64,000 bases of DNA from Niveispirillum cyanobacteriorum (GTDB lineage Bacteria > Pseudomonadota > Alphaproteobacteria > Azospirillales > Azospirillaceae), in contig NZ_CP025611.1 of NCBI RefSeq assembly GCF_002868735.1, forward strand, positions 2,350,501 to 2,414,500. The letters are read 5' to 3'. The notes beneath the pieces are model-generated. The model worked only from the letters and a program-made list of their open reading frames with translations, was not told the DNA's origin and ran no database searches. The translations under genes were made by a program, and so were the position numbers. Positions 1 through 8,886 of the stretch are shown piece after piece; positions within the stretch are counted from its first letter, which is position 1, and each line of letters starts with the position of its first letter.

Positions 1-77
1 AGCGCATCCGCCGCCTTCGCAAACCCGCCCTTGCCCACCACCGCCACAAAAACCTCAAAGGCGCGCAGCCGGTCCAT
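1..77 (-). CDS. LysR-family regulator, N-terminal fragment
   Basis: Only the first 25 codons are inside the window; the gene continues beyond base 1. Reading the minus strand from the ATG at 77-75 gives MDRLRAFEVFVAVVGKGGFA followed by KAADA, which is the typical opening of a LysR-type winged helix-turn-helix domain. It is divergent from the SDR gene at 214, the usual arrangement of a LysR protein and its target. A T-N11-A style palindrome lies between them. The family call rests on the first turn of the helix-turn-helix only, so the effector cannot be predicted. Confidence 0.75.
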   Translation of the reverse strand, partial: MDRLRAFEVFVAVVGKGGFAKAADA

Positions 78-88
78 GGCGACCCTCG

Positions 89-111
89 ATCATTCATTAA
101 AACTAAATGAT
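89..111. promoter_or_regulatory. LysR-type operator candidate
   Basis: A perfect inverted repeat ATCATT-N11-AATGAT lies between the divergent LysR and SDR genes. Its geometry fits the T-N11-A motif bound by LysR-type regulators. It starts 11 bases upstream of the LysR start codon, so it could serve autorepression and control of the SDR gene. Confidence 0.5.
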
Positions 112-213
112 CTAACCATTTTCATCCCATCGATGAAAGTAATCATGAGGCGTAGGGTCCAATCATCAACGGCGCCGCTGACGGCGCCTACCCAAACCGA
201 AAGGACCCTGATC

Positions 214-972
214 ATGAACCGCTTGCAGAACAAGGTCGCCATCATCACCGGTGCCAGCGCCGGTATCGGCCGCGCCACCGCCCGCCTGTTCGCTGCCGAA
301 GGCGCCAAACTGGTTGTCGCCGCCCGCCGTCAGGCCGAACTGGACAGCTTGGTCGCCGAAATCGAAGCCGCCGGTGGGCAGGCCGTGGCGCTGGCCGGCG
401 ATGTACAGTCGGAGAGCTTTGCCAAGGCTCTGGTCGATCTGGCCATCAGCCGCTTTGGCAAGCTGGATATCGCCTTCAACAATGCCGGCACGCTGGGCGC
501 CATGGGCCCGACCGACAGCATTGATGCCGATGGCTGGAACCAGACGCTGGCCATTAACCTGACCAGCGCCTTCCTCGGCGCCAAATACCAGATCCCGGCC
601 ATGGGTAATGGCGGCTCGGTGATCTTCACCTCCACCTTTGTTGGCTATACTGGTGCCTTCCCCGGCATGGCCGCCTATGCCGCCAGCAAGGCCGGCCTGA
701 TCGGCCTGACCCAGGCGCTGGCTACCGAATATGGACCGAAGGGTGTACGGGTGAACGCCGTCCTGCCGGGTGCCGTAGAGACGGAAATGTATCGCGCCGC
801 CAACGACACCACCGACAAGCAGGCCTTCATTAATAATCTTCACGCATTGAAGCGCGCAGGGCAGCCGGATGAACTGGCCAAGGCGGTGCTGTTCCTGGCG
901 TCCGACGACAGCAGCTTTGTCACCGGTACGGCCAGTCTTGTCGATGGCGGCCTGTCGGCAGCCCGCGCCTGA
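214..972 (+). CDS. SDR-family NAD(P)-dependent oxidoreductase
   Basis: A classical short-chain dehydrogenase/reductase of 252 aa. The Rossmann motif GASAGIG is at residues 13-19, the NNAG motif at 89-92, and the catalytic Ser140, Tyr155 and Lys159 (YAASK) are present. The C-terminal LVDGG motif is also typical. The frame is open further upstream, but this ATG has an AAAGGA ribosome site about 8 bases ahead and opens directly into the nucleotide-binding fold. It is divergent from a LysR gene and is probably its target. The substrate cannot be told; the 'glucose/ribitol dehydrogenase-like' class is broad. Confidence 0.9.
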   Translation: MNRLQNKVAIITGASAGIGRATARLFAAEGAKLVVAARRQAELDSLVAEIEAAGGQAVALAGDVQSESFAKALVDLAISRFGKLDIAFNNAGTLGAMGPTDSIDADGWNQTLAINLTSAFLGAKYQIPAMGNGGSVIFTSTFVGYTGAFPGMAAYAASKAGLIGLTQALATEYGPKGVRVNAVLPGAVETEMYRAANDTTDKQAFINNLHALKRAGQPDELAKAVLFLASDDSSFVTGTASLVDGGLSAARA

Positions 973-991
973 AACCCGGCCTTCGCGATGG

Positions 992-1025
992 GGACCCGGC
1001 CGTGCTATCACGGCCGGGTCCTTTT
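992..1025 (+). terminator. Rho-independent terminator after the SDR gene
   Basis: A perfect 13-bp stem (GGACCCGGCCGTG with CACGGCCGGGTCC) closes a CTAT loop and is followed by TTTT. It separates the SDR gene from mutM. Confidence 0.85.
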
Positions 1026-1047
1026 CGTGTGATCAGAGTCCCCACCC

Positions 1048-1890
1048 ATGCCCGAATTGCCCGAGGTTGAAACCGTCCGACGCGGTCTGGCCCTGAAGCT
1101 GGAGGGACGGCGGCTGATAAGGGTGGATCAGCACCGGCCCGACCTGCGTTTCCCCCTGCCCGTCGATTTCGCCAAACGCCTGACAGGGCGGCAGGTCCTG
1201 TCACTGGACCGGCGGGCCAAATATATCCTGATCCGGGTTGAAGGCGGGCTGGTCTGGATGATCCATCTGGGCATGTCGGGCAGCATGGTGGTGAAACCCG
1301 GCCCGGCCCCCGCCCCCACCACCCATGACCATCTGGTCTTCCATACCGATGATGGTTGGGTCGTCACCTATAATGACGTCCGCCGCTTCGGCTTCATGGA
1401 CCTGTTCGAAGAGGCCGGGATAGAGGCCCATCCCATGCTGGCGGCGCTCGGCCCCGAACCGTTGGGCAATGGCTTCCATGCGCAGGGGCTGTCGGCCAAG
1501 CTGCGCGGGCGGGCTGCCCCCATCAAATCCATGCTGCTGGACCAGAAGGTCGTGTCAGGCCTGGGCAATATCTATGTCTGCGAGGCCTTGTTCCGGGCCG
1601 GCATCGACCCGACACGCAGCGGCGACAGCGTGGCCGGGGCCGATGCCGAACGGCTTGTCCCCATCATCCGCGACGTTCTGAGTGAGGCGATTGCCGCCGG
1701 CGGCTCCACCCTACGCGACTTCGTGCAGTCCGACGGGGAACTGGGCTATTTCCAGCATAGCTTCAAGGTCTATGGCCGAGAGGGCGACGCCTGCGGACAC
1801 TGTGACTGCGACATTGCAAAGACTGGCGGGGTGGCGCGCATCACCCAGGCCGGCCGCTCCACTTTCTTCTGTGCGCGCCATCAGCGTTGA
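1048..1890 (+). CDS. mutM: Formamidopyrimidine-DNA glycosylase
   Basis: Fpg/MutM (280 aa) excises 8-oxoguanine and formamidopyrimidines and nicks the abasic site. The mature N-terminus PELPEVET carries the catalytic Pro and Glu. The conserved QSDGELGYF segment and a C-terminal zinc finger are present. The finger is unusual: ligands read as Cys249, Cys252, Cys275 and His278, that is C-x2-C-x22-C-x2-H rather than the usual C-x2-C-x16-C-x2-C, because of a short insertion and a His in the fourth position. The start is fixed by the need for Pro2. The next gene begins 17 bases later and may be co-transcribed. Confidence 0.96.
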   Translation: MPELPEVETVRRGLALKLEGRRLIRVDQHRPDLRFPLPVDFAKRLTGRQVLSLDRRAKYILIRVEGGLVWMIHLGMSGSMVVKPGPAPAPTTHDHLVFHTDDGWVVTYNDVRRFGFMDLFEEAGIEAHPMLAALGPEPLGNGFHAQGLSAKLRGRAAPIKSMLLDQKVVSGLGNIYVCEALFRAGIDPTRSGDSVAGADAERLVPIIRDVLSEAIAAGGSTLRDFVQSDGELGYFQHSFKVYGREGDACGHCDCDIAKTGGVARITQAGRSTFFCARHQR

Positions 1891-1907
1891 GGTATCGAGG
1901 ATAGATC

Positions 1908-2294
1908 ATGCCGCACCTGATCCGGGGCCTTCGCGCCCGTGCCGCCGCCGCGCTGATCCTGCTCACCACGGTACTTCTGCCGGGGGCCGGACTGGCCGCT
2001 TTTGTGCCGGGAACGGAAGATGTGCCCCTGGCGCCGGGTCTAACGGCCAGTGCCGATGACGCCCTGGTCTTCGACAATCCCACCGGCCGCATCATTCAGG
2101 CAACCGCGACCGGCGTCAGCGATGCCGACGCCATCACTCGCTTCTATGCCGAAACCCTGCCGCAACTGGGCTGGAGCCGGGGCAAGGATGGGCGCTGGGC
2201 ACGCGGGGACGAGGTGCTGGATATCGCCATCGCCATGGACGCGGCCAGCCGCCGCCTGACGGTGCGGTTTCAGCTGTCGCCCGCGGGGCATTGA
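1908..2294 (+). CDS. Small secreted protein of unknown function
   Basis: A 128-aa protein with a clear signal peptide: basic start, hydrophobic run AALILLTTVLLPG, and a probable cleavage after GLAA. The mature part carries a compact FYAETLPQLGW...WARGDEVLDI...RRLTVRFQLSP pattern that suggests a small alpha/beta domain. I recall similar short secreted proteins downstream of fpg in related alphaproteobacteria, but no function is known to me. It follows mutM by 17 bases. Confidence 0.75.
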   Translation: MPHLIRGLRARAAAALILLTTVLLPGAGLAAFVPGTEDVPLAPGLTASADDALVFDNPTGRIIQATATGVSDADAITRFYAETLPQLGWSRGKDGRWARGDEVLDIAIAMDAASRRLTVRFQLSPAGH

Positions 2295-2496
2295 CGGAAC
2301 AGGCGTGATGTTCTCGGCGCGCAAACCTGCCTGAACAACCTATGGGGTGTTCAAGTGAAGCCGCTCCCTATATACATCGCATTACTGCTGACTGTCTTGT
2401 GACGGGCGTGTCTCGACTCGAGGCTCGACTCTGGCGCAGCCCAAAAGGCGACTGTCAGACCAGCAAGTTTCGTATGGGGACCCTGCCCGCACCCGC

Positions 2497-2525
2497 TTGA
2501 CGGGGCGCCGGACCCCTTGTATAAG
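2497..2525 (+). promoter_or_regulatory. Sigma-70 promoter of rpsT
   Basis: TTGACG (2497-2502) and TATAAG (2520-2525) are separated by exactly 17 bases and sit 45 bases upstream of the rpsT start codon. This is the best housekeeping promoter in the window. The stretch 2295-2496 ahead of it holds nothing else I can recognise. Confidence 0.75.
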
Positions 2526-2569
2526 CGCCGCTTCCTACGGCACATCCATGTCCCGCGTAAAGGTTTCCT

Positions 2570-2833
2570 ATGGCCAATCATAAGTCCGCTGAGAAGCGCA
2601 TCCGTCAGACCGCCACCCGGACTGAGGTCAACCGCGCCCGCGTCAGCCGCATCCGCACCTTCCTGAAGAAGGTCGAGACCGCTATCTCCTCCGGTAACAA
2701 GGCCGCCGCTGGCGAGGCTTTTAAGGAAGCCCAGCCCGAGCTGATGCGCGGCGTGAGCAAGGGCGTCCTGCACGCCAACACCGTCTCGCGCAAGCTGTCG
2801 CGGCTGTCCAGCCGTATCAAGGCTCTGGCCTGA
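2570..2833 (+). CDS. rpsT: 30S ribosomal protein S20
   Basis: An 87-aa, strongly basic, helical protein with the S20 hallmark opening [13 protein letters not shown] and the C-terminal segment [19 protein letters not shown]. It binds 16S rRNA early in 30S assembly. The length is the family norm. It has its own promoter and terminator, and precedes dnaA as in many alphaproteobacteria. Confidence 0.98.
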   Translation: MANHKSAEKRIRQTATRTEVNRARVSRIRTFLKKVETAISSGNKAAAGEAFKEAQPELMRGVSKGVLHANTVSRKLSRLSSRIKALA

Positions 2834-2856
2834 TCCTTCGCTAGCCGTAGAGGAAC

Positions 2857-2886
2857 CCGCGCGGTGCCTATCGCCCGCGCGGTTTT
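2857..2886 (+). terminator. Terminator after rpsT
   Basis: CCGCGCGG (2857-2864) pairs with CCGCGCGG (2875-2882) across a 10-base loop and is followed by TTTT. Confidence 0.75.
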
Positions 2887-3094
2887 CTTATGGCGTCACG
2901 AAACCGGGTTCACGTCCCACCCCACATCCTTTTCAAAGGTTTGCGGCCTGGGCTTATTGAATCCGTGGCGAACGATTTTTGCTTTTTTCGGCGTTCCCTT
3001 TTCGGTCCCGTTGCGACTCTTCCGCCACCCCTCTAGCATCCCTCGACTGCTGTTCGGCAGTGCAATGGAAGCGATGCAGACGGGTGCATGACGT

Positions 3095-3114
3095 CTTTGG
3101 ATTGTAATCCAAAG
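3095..3114. promoter_or_regulatory. Perfect palindrome upstream of dnaA
   Basis: Arms CTTTGGATT and AATCCAAAG are fully complementary around a central GT. No T-run follows and the stem is not GC-rich, so an operator is more likely than a terminator. The binding protein is unknown. Confidence 0.5.
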
Positions 3115-3129
3115 TGGCGTGCGGATAAT

Positions 3130-3146
3130 GGATGTGTATCACATCC
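3130..3146. promoter_or_regulatory. Second palindrome upstream of dnaA
   Basis: GGATGTG and CACATCC form perfect 7-bp arms around TAT. The site lies 15 bases after the first palindrome and directly abuts a near-consensus DnaA box at 3120-3128. Confidence 0.45.
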
Positions 3147-3534
3147 CAAGTCCAGACCCCCGGCGATCGCCTGCCATTTCTTGAAAAACAAGACCTGTAC
3201 GAAGGGGGTATTCCGCAAGGGAACGTCCGTTGTTACGGTTTTGTGTTTCCGCCACCATCTTCATTACCCACAATAAGGGTGAACCGAAGAAGGATGGGGC
3301 GGGGCGGGTACCGGGTGGGGCGGTGCCAATGGCGACATTGGCTCCGAAGACAAGGGTGTGGCTGATCATGACGCCGGGGCGTTGATGATTGGCCGGGTGA
3401 TCGCGGGACATGGTGCCTGCACAGGGGTGGCTTTTGCTGCCCTGGATATTTCAATCCTGGTTGCGGATGACGCGCGCTGCGATGGCGGGCGCGCTGCGGT
3501 GAAGTTGAGCCTTGGGGCGGGGAGCAACGGTCGA

Positions 3535-4950
3535 ATGTCAGTGCAGGGTTCGCTGGACCAACAGTGGGCGCGGGTACGGGGCCGCTTGAAGGACGAGGTG
3601 GGCGAAACCGCCTATCGGTCCTGGCTGAAGCCGCTGACCGTCGGTTCGCTGGATGGCGGGCAACTGCGCATCCTGGTGCCGACCCGCTTCATGCGCGACT
3701 GGATTCGCACCCATTACGCCGACCGTATCCGCGCCCTGTTCTCGGGCGAGAATCCGGGCGTGCAGTCGGTGGAGATCGTGGTGGCCAGTGCGGCCAAGCC
3801 CGATCTAACCGTCACCCCCGCCAATGACGCGCCCGCCGCACCGCCCGCCGCCAAGCCAGAACCCGTTACCGAATTGGTGATCGAACCCAGCCCAGCGCTG
3901 GTGGTGGTTGAAGACCGCACCGACGAAATGTCGGCCCCGCTGGACCCGCGCTTCACGTTTGAGAATTTTGTGGTGGGCAAGCCGAACGAGCTGGCTTTCG
4001 CCGCCGCACGCCGCGTGGCCGATGCGCAGGCCGTGCCCTTCAACCCGCTGTTCCTCTATGGCGGCGTGGGTCTGGGTAAGACGCACCTGATGCACGCCAT
4101 CGCCTGGGCCATCCGCAAAAAGGACCCGTCGCGCCGCGTCATCTATCTGTCGGCCGAAAAATTCATGTACCAGTTCATCCGGGCGCTGCGCTTCAAGGAC
4201 ACGATGGCCTTCAAGGAGCAGTTCCGGTCGGTTGACGTGCTGATGATCGACGATGTGCAGTTCATCAGCGGCAAGGACAGCACCCAGGAAGAATTCTTCC
4301 ATACTTTCAATGCCCTGGTGGATCAGAACCGCCAGGTCATCATCAGTGCCGACAAAAGCCCGTCGGACCTGGAAGGCATGGAGGAGCGGCTGCGCTCGCG
4401 TTTGGGCTGGGGCCTCGTGGCCGATATCCACCCGACCACTTACGAACTGCGCCTGGGCATCCTGGGCCAGAAGGCCGACCGCATCGGCGCCAAGGTGCCG
4501 CCCAAGGTCCTGGAATTCCTGGCCCACAAGATCACCAGCAATGTGCGTGAGCTGGAAGGGGCGCTGAACCGCATCGTCGCTCATGCTGAACTGGTGGGCC
4601 GCGCCATCACGCTCGAATCGGCGCAGGATGTGCTGCACGACCTACTGCGCGCCAGCAACCGCCGCGTGACCATCGAAGAGATCCAGAAGAAGGTCGCGGA
4701 GCATTTCAACATCCGCTTGGCCGACATGAGCAGCGCGCGCCGCGCCCGCGCTGTGGCCCGCCCACGTCAGGTGGCCATGTATCTGGCCAAGCAACTGACC
4801 CAGCGGTCCCTGCCGGAAATCGGTCGCAAATTCGGCGACCGCGACCACACCACCGTCATGCATGCCGTCCGCAAAGTGGACGAACTCTGCGGCACCGACC
4901 CGGCCTTCGCCGAAGATGTCGAACTGCTGCGCCGCATGCTGGAGGGGTGA
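3535..4950 (+). CDS. dnaA: Chromosomal replication initiator DnaA
   Basis: A 471-aa AAA+ ATPase that binds DnaA boxes and melts the origin. Domain I occupies roughly the first 80 residues ([23 protein letters not shown]), and a Pro/Ala-rich linker follows. Walker A GGVGLGKT is at 176-183, Walker B LMIDDVQF near 236-243, and the DNA-binding signature DHTTVMHA at 437-444. The frame is open upstream to 3358, but the extra 59 codons have no DnaA character, and this ATG is preceded by GGGGAG about 10 bases upstream. Confidence 0.97.
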   Translation: MSVQGSLDQQWARVRGRLKDEVGETAYRSWLKPLTVGSLDGGQLRILVPTRFMRDWIRTHYADRIRALFSGENPGVQSVEIVVASAAKPDLTVTPANDAPAAPPAAKPEPVTELVIEPSPALVVVEDRTDEMSAPLDPRFTFENFVVGKPNELAFAAARRVADAQAVPFNPLFLYGGVGLGKTHLMHAIAWAIRKKDPSRRVIYLSAEKFMYQFIRALRFKDTMAFKEQFRSVDVLMIDDVQFISGKDSTQEEFFHTFNALVDQNRQVIISADKSPSDLEGMEERLRSRLGWGLVADIHPTTYELRLGILGQKADRIGAKVPPKVLEFLAHKITSNVRELEGALNRIVAHAELVGRAITLESAQDVLHDLLRASNRRVTIEEIQKKVAEHFNIRLADMSSARRARAVARPRQVAMYLAKQLTQRSLPEIGRKFGDRDHTTVMHAVRKVDELCGTDPAFAEDVELLRRMLEG

Positions 4951-5043
4951 GAAGAGTCAGCCCACCTCTGTGTCCCCTTGCCTTCCCCCGCCCCCGGATG
5001 TTTCCCTGAAGGAATCGCGACGGGGCGGATGCCGGGAGAGCGC

Positions 5044-5958
5044 ATGATGCGGGGACGCAGGGGCCGTTGGGTGGCATTGCTGCTGGCGGTCTTATTCATG
5101 GCCGTCCCCTCTCTCTGCGCCGAAACCACCGAACTCACCATCGTCCGCGTCTCCGACTGGCAGTCGCAGGGCGAGGAGACGCGGGTTGATTATTTCCATG
5201 ACCTGTTCCGCCGCCTGATCGACGAGACGACGCCGCGATATGGCCCCGTCCGCATCGAACGCGTGCGAGAGAAATTCAGCCAGGGTCGCCTGCTGGCCGA
5301 GCTGAAGGCCGGGCGCATCGATGTCACCTGGACCGGCACCAATATCGAGCGGGAAAAGCAGGGCAACCCCATCCGCATCCCCATCGATATGGGGCTTATC
5401 GGGCAGCGCGTACCCATCATCCGGGCGCGTGATGCCGCCGCCTTTGCTGCCGTGCGCGGGGTGGAAGACCTGAAGCGCTTCACGGCCTGTCAGGGCGCGC
5501 AATGGCCGGATTTCGACGTGCTGGCCGCCAGTGGCTTGCCCCAGGTGACCAATGTGCATTTCGACCAGCTTTATTCCATGCTGCGGGCCGGTCGCTGTGA
5601 CTATTTCGCACGCGGCCTGGCCGAGGTGGCGGAGGAGTATGAGACCTATGGCGGGTCGGACCTGATGGTCTTCGACAGGCTGATCATCGCCTATCCCATG
5701 CCGGTCTATTTCTATGTGGCGCCGGGCATGGACAATCTGGCCCGCCGGCTGGAGGAAGGGTTGCGCACCCTGCTGGCCAATGGTGAGTTGAAGCGCATGC
5801 TGTCCACCCATCCGTCCACGCGCGGCGCTTTCCCGCTGGAACGGTTCAATGAGGCAACCATCATCCATCTGCCCAATCCCAACCTACCGCCAGCCACACC
5901 GCTGTCGGACCCGACCCTGTGGCTGAATGTGGGCAGGCCTGGCAACGGGCCGTCCTGA
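5044..5958 (+). CDS. Periplasmic substrate-binding-like protein
   Basis: A 304-aa secreted protein with a signal peptide (WVALLLAVLFMAVPSLCA, cleavage probably after CA). The mature part resembles bacterial solute-binding family 3: 'GRLLAELKAGRIDVTWTGTN', a mid-region ACQGAQWPDF and 'LYSMLRAGRCDYFARGLAEV', which is the two-lobed fold scanning for a ligand-dependent second half. No transporter genes are adjacent, so it may be a sensor partner or an orphan. Start 5044 is preferred because GGGAG lies 5-9 bases upstream; 5047 is equally possible. Confidence 0.75.
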   Translation: MMRGRRGRWVALLLAVLFMAVPSLCAETTELTIVRVSDWQSQGEETRVDYFHDLFRRLIDETTPRYGPVRIERVREKFSQGRLLAELKAGRIDVTWTGTNIEREKQGNPIRIPIDMGLIGQRVPIIRARDAAAFAAVRGVEDLKRFTACQGAQWPDFDVLAASGLPQVTNVHFDQLYSMLRAGRCDYFARGLAEVAEEYETYGGSDLMVFDRLIIAYPMPVYFYVAPGMDNLARRLEEGLRTLLANGELKRMLSTHPSTRGAFPLERFNEATIIHLPNPNLPPATPLSDPTLWLNVGRPGNGPS

Positions 5959-6064
5959 CGGGATCGCGCTTGCGTCCGTCCGGACCCTGAACGATCATGG
6001 AACATCTGGAACCTGAACCGTCCCCAACGCCCCCTTGTCCCGCCGCCCGACCCCGCCCGCCGCG

Positions 6065-7822
6065 ATGAAGCCGGCCCCCACCGACGCCCCCGAACCGGGG
6101 GCGTTGCTGTTGGCTGCCGTCGCGTCGCTGTCGGCGCAGCAGCGCCGCCAGGAGGCGGCCCTGGTGCAGCTGGTGGTGCGCGGCTGGTGGCAGGCGCTGG
6201 AGACGGGCTTGGACCTTTCCCCGCCCCCCGTCACCAAGACCCCGCCCAGCCTGGGGGCGGACGTTGCTGCCGCCGCCCGGGCCTATGGCGAAAGCCTGGC
6301 ACCGCTACCCGTGGCGGATGTCGCGGACCGGATCGGTGCTTTACATGCCGGCCTGATGCCGTCCGACGAACGGGCACGCCACGGTGTTTATTACACGCCG
6401 CCTGCCCTGGCCGCCCGTCTTGTCGATCTGGCCGATGGCGGTAGGGTCAATTGGGCCGACGCCCGCGTGCTGGACCCTGCCGCTGGCTGCGGTGCCTTCC
6501 TGGTACCTATTGCTCTGCGCATGGCCAAGGCCCTGAAGGGCGTGGAGCCGGCGCTGGCCCTGCGTTCCATCGCTAACCGCCTGCGTGGGCTGGAACTGGA
6601 CCCTGTCGCCGCCTGGATATCCTGTGTGATGGTGGAGGCGGCCCTGGCCCCCCTGATCCGGGCGGGGGGCAAGCGTCTGTCGCCCTGTCGGCATGCCGAT
6701 GCGCTGTCGGTGTCAGCGGCGGCAGAGTTTGATCTGGTAATCGGCAACCCGCCCTATGGTCGCCTGACCCTGGCCCCGGATTTGCGCGCGCGGTTCGCGC
6801 GCAGCCTGTATGGCCATGCCAATCTCTATGCCCTGTTCATGGATCAGGCTGTGCGCTGGACCGTGCCGGGCGGGCTGATCGCCTTCCTGACCCCCTCCTC
6901 CTTCCTGGCCGGGGATTATTTCAAGCATCTGCGCCGCACCCTGTCCGATCTGGCCCCGCCCCTGTCGCTGGACTTCGTCGATGAACGCAAGGGCGTGTTC
7001 GACAATGTCCTGCAAGAGACGGTGCTGGCGACATACCGCCGGATGGGGCCGAAGAAGAAGCGGCCCGACCGCGCCTTGGTCAACATGATCCGGGCCGGCA
7101 GTGGCGGCGATGGCCTGACCATCCTGCCGTCAGGTTCCTTCACCCTGCCCGATGAACCGACCGCCCCCTGGATCCTGCCGCGTCATGCCAGTGAGACGGG
7201 GTTGGCGACCCGGTTGCGCAGCCTGGATAGCCGGCTGCGCGACTGGGGTTACCGTGTCGCCACCGGCCCCCTGGTCTGGAACCGGTACAAGCCTCAGATC
7301 GCCGACAAGCCGGGCAAGGGTGCCGTGCCCCTGGTCTGGGCCGAATCCGTCACGCCCGATGGCCGCTTCACCTATCGCTGTGAGAAGTCCAATCATAAAC
7401 CCTGGTTCCATCCGGCGGTAAAGGGCGATGACTGGCTGCTGACCCGCCGGCCCTGCGTGCTGTTACAGCGGACGACGGCCAAGGAACAGGCACGCCGCCT
7501 GATCGCCGCCGAAATGCCCCTCTCCTTCCTGGCCAAACATCCGCGTGGCGTGACGGTGGAAAACCACCTGAACATGCTGCTGCCGCTGGATGACACCCCG
7601 CCCATCGTGCCGCCCGCCGTTCTGGCCGCCTTCCTGAACAGCCGTGCCGCCGACCGGGCCTTCCGCTGCATCTCCGGCTCTGTCGCCGTATCGGCCTATG
7701 AGTTGGAGGCCATGCCCCTGCCGCACCCGGCGGCATTGAAGGAACTGACAGCACTGGTGGCGGCGGGTGCTACGCGTGAGCGGCTGGATCAGGCCGCTGA
7801 TCGCCTGTACGGGATTTCCTGA
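6065..7822 (+). CDS. Type II N6-adenine DNA methyltransferase (BsuBI/PstI-type R-M)
   Basis: A 585-aa adenine methyltransferase. Motif I, DPAAGCGAFL, starts at residue 137 (S-adenosylmethionine binding) and motif IV, NPPYG, is at 228-232 (catalytic, N6-adenine type). The order, motif I before IV with a long C-terminal specificity region, is the gamma class. The stop codon shares one base with the start of a PstI-like endonuclease, so this is the protecting enzyme of a type II pair. By analogy with M.PstI and M.BsuBI the target would be CTGCAG; that is inference. The start is uncertain: a TTG at 6035 is the alternative, and neither has a good ribosome site. Confidence 0.88.
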   Translation: MKPAPTDAPEPGALLLAAVASLSAQQRRQEAALVQLVVRGWWQALETGLDLSPPPVTKTPPSLGADVAAAARAYGESLAPLPVADVADRIGALHAGLMPSDERARHGVYYTPPALAARLVDLADGGRVNWADARVLDPAAGCGAFLVPIALRMAKALKGVEPALALRSIANRLRGLELDPVAAWISCVMVEAALAPLIRAGGKRLSPCRHADALSVSAAAEFDLVIGNPPYGRLTLAPDLRARFARSLYGHANLYALFMDQAVRWTVPGGLIAFLTPSSFLAGDYFKHLRRTLSDLAPPLSLDFVDERKGVFDNVLQETVLATYRRMGPKKKRPDRALVNMIRAGSGGDGLTILPSGSFTLPDEPTAPWILPRHASETGLATRLRSLDSRLRDWGYRVATGPLVWNRYKPQIADKPGKGAVPLVWAESVTPDGRFTYRCEKSNHKPWFHPAVKGDDWLLTRRPCVLLQRTTAKEQARRLIAAEMPLSFLAKHPRGVTVENHLNMLLPLDDTPPIVPPAVLAAFLNSRAADRAFRCISGSVAVSAYELEAMPLPHPAALKELTALVAAGATRERLDQAADRLYGIS

Positions 7823-8886
7823 TGCATCCCTTGCCGCCGTTGCTGGAGAGGGCGGAGGTGGCCCGCCGCCTGCGCCTGATTTTCCCGGAAGGCACGCCGG
7901 AGCGGGATAAATGCGTGCGCGACGCGGCAGCCGCCACTGTCGCGGCCTTTCTCTATATCGGCGCGGTGGAGGGGGCGGATATCTGGCTGAACCCGGTGCA
8001 TGTGGTGCGGCTGGGCGATACGCGCATGCTGTTCAACGCCGACCCCACATCCCGCGCCGATTATGCCAAGGCCCCGCGCGCGACCGGTGAGCGCTGGTAT
8101 CAGGATAACAGCCGCGAACAGGTGCGGGACGAGGTTATACGCCAGGGACTGATCCCCAATGGTGCCGTCATCGAACGGGCGGGTGTGCCCACGACATCGT
8201 CCAAGCCGCGCTATGCCCTGGCCGCCCCCTTCGCCGCCCTGTTCGATCCCGGTTTGCAGGGTGAGGCGCTGGTGAGAGCGGCCAAGGGGTGGGCCGATGC
8301 GACCTTGAACCCCATGGCGCTGGCCCGCATCGTGTCCTTGCGCGGCTCCACCGACCGGGACGGGGGCGATATCCTAGTGCGCTTTCCCAATGGGGAGACG
8401 CGGTTGCTGGCGCCGGGTCCCAGCAGCCGTATCGCGCAGTCCGTGGTAGAACAGTTCGCGCCCCGGTTCCTGACCGATCCCGTGGTGCTGTGGCTGTCGG
8501 AAAGTGCGGCCAAGGTGGCGGCGCGCGATGAGGGCTGGATCAAGCGGCTGCGCCTGCGCATCACGCCCGACCGCACCCTGCCCGACATTATCCTGCTGGA
8601 CCGGGGGCACAGCGCCGCCGACCTGAAGCTGGTCTTCGTGGAGGTGGTGGCAACCGACGGGCCCGTCACCGAACAGCGGGCGCAAGCCTTCCTGGGTATA
8701 GCCGCCGAGGGTGGCTTTGACCCGTCGCGCGTGGCCTGCGTCACCGCCTTCCTGGACCGCGACCGGGCAGAGGTGAAGAAGGCCCTGCCCTCCCTGGCCT
8801 GGGGCAGCCATGTCTGGTTCGCGTCCGAACCCGAACGCCTTGTCCGCCTGCTGGCCGAGCCGGGGCCGTTGCAGGGGATGGGTTGA
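7822..8886 (+). CDS. Type II restriction endonuclease, BsuBI/PstI family
   Basis: A 354-aa protein with the two-part organisation of the BsuBI/PstI family: an N-terminal helical DNA-binding half and a C-terminal nuclease core. The core shows LPDIILLD (Asp255) followed by LVFVEVVATDGPVTEQRAQ (Glu274), matching the family's PD...E signature; the residue where many nucleases have Lys is Val276. Translation overlaps the methyltransferase stop by one base (TGATG). The gene's stop codon directly abuts the stop of the convergent aroA, leaving no room for a terminator. Recognition of CTGCAG is inferred from the family. Confidence 0.85.
   Translation: MHPLPPLLERAEVARRLRLIFPEGTPERDKCVRDAAAATVAAFLYIGAVEGADIWLNPVHVVRLGDTRMLFNADPTSRADYAKAPRATGERWYQDNSREQVRDEVIRQGLIPNGAVIERAGVPTTSSKPRYALAAPFAALFDPGLQGEALVRAAKGWADATLNPMALARIVSLRGSTDRDGGDILVRFPNGETRLLAPGPSSRIAQSVVEQFAPRFLTDPVVLWLSESAAKVAARDEGWIKRLRLRITPDRTLPDIILLDRGHSAADLKLVFVEVVATDGPVTEQRAQAFLGIAAEGGFDPSRVACVTAFLDRDRAEVKKALPSLAWGSHVWFASEPERLVRLLAEPGPLQGMG

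Larger units (their letters stand above)
2887..3534. other. Long dnaA upstream region, possible origin or autoregulatory region
   Basis: This 650-base stretch has no credible gene. It is locally AT-rich near 2970-3000. It contains two palindromes (separate entries), the 10-bp palindrome GGCGATCGCC at 3162-3171, and two sequences one mismatch from the DnaA box TTATCCACA: TGCGGATAA at 3120-3128 (minus orientation) and TTACCCACA at 3264-3272. These fit dnaA autoregulation. They are too few to call an origin of replication with confidence. Confidence 0.4.

Noticed and set aside
166-1011. 281-aa minus-strand open frame opposite the SDR gene
   Set aside because: It is an antisense shadow of a GC-rich gene; the plus-strand product is a clear SDR.
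3358-3534. 59-codon N-terminal extension of DnaA
   Set aside because: It has no DnaA-like sequence, and a good ribosome site precedes the ATG at 3535.
2887-3534. Full chromosomal origin upstream of dnaA
   Set aside because: Only two imperfect DnaA boxes were found; this does not suffice to call oriC, so it is reported as a possibility only.
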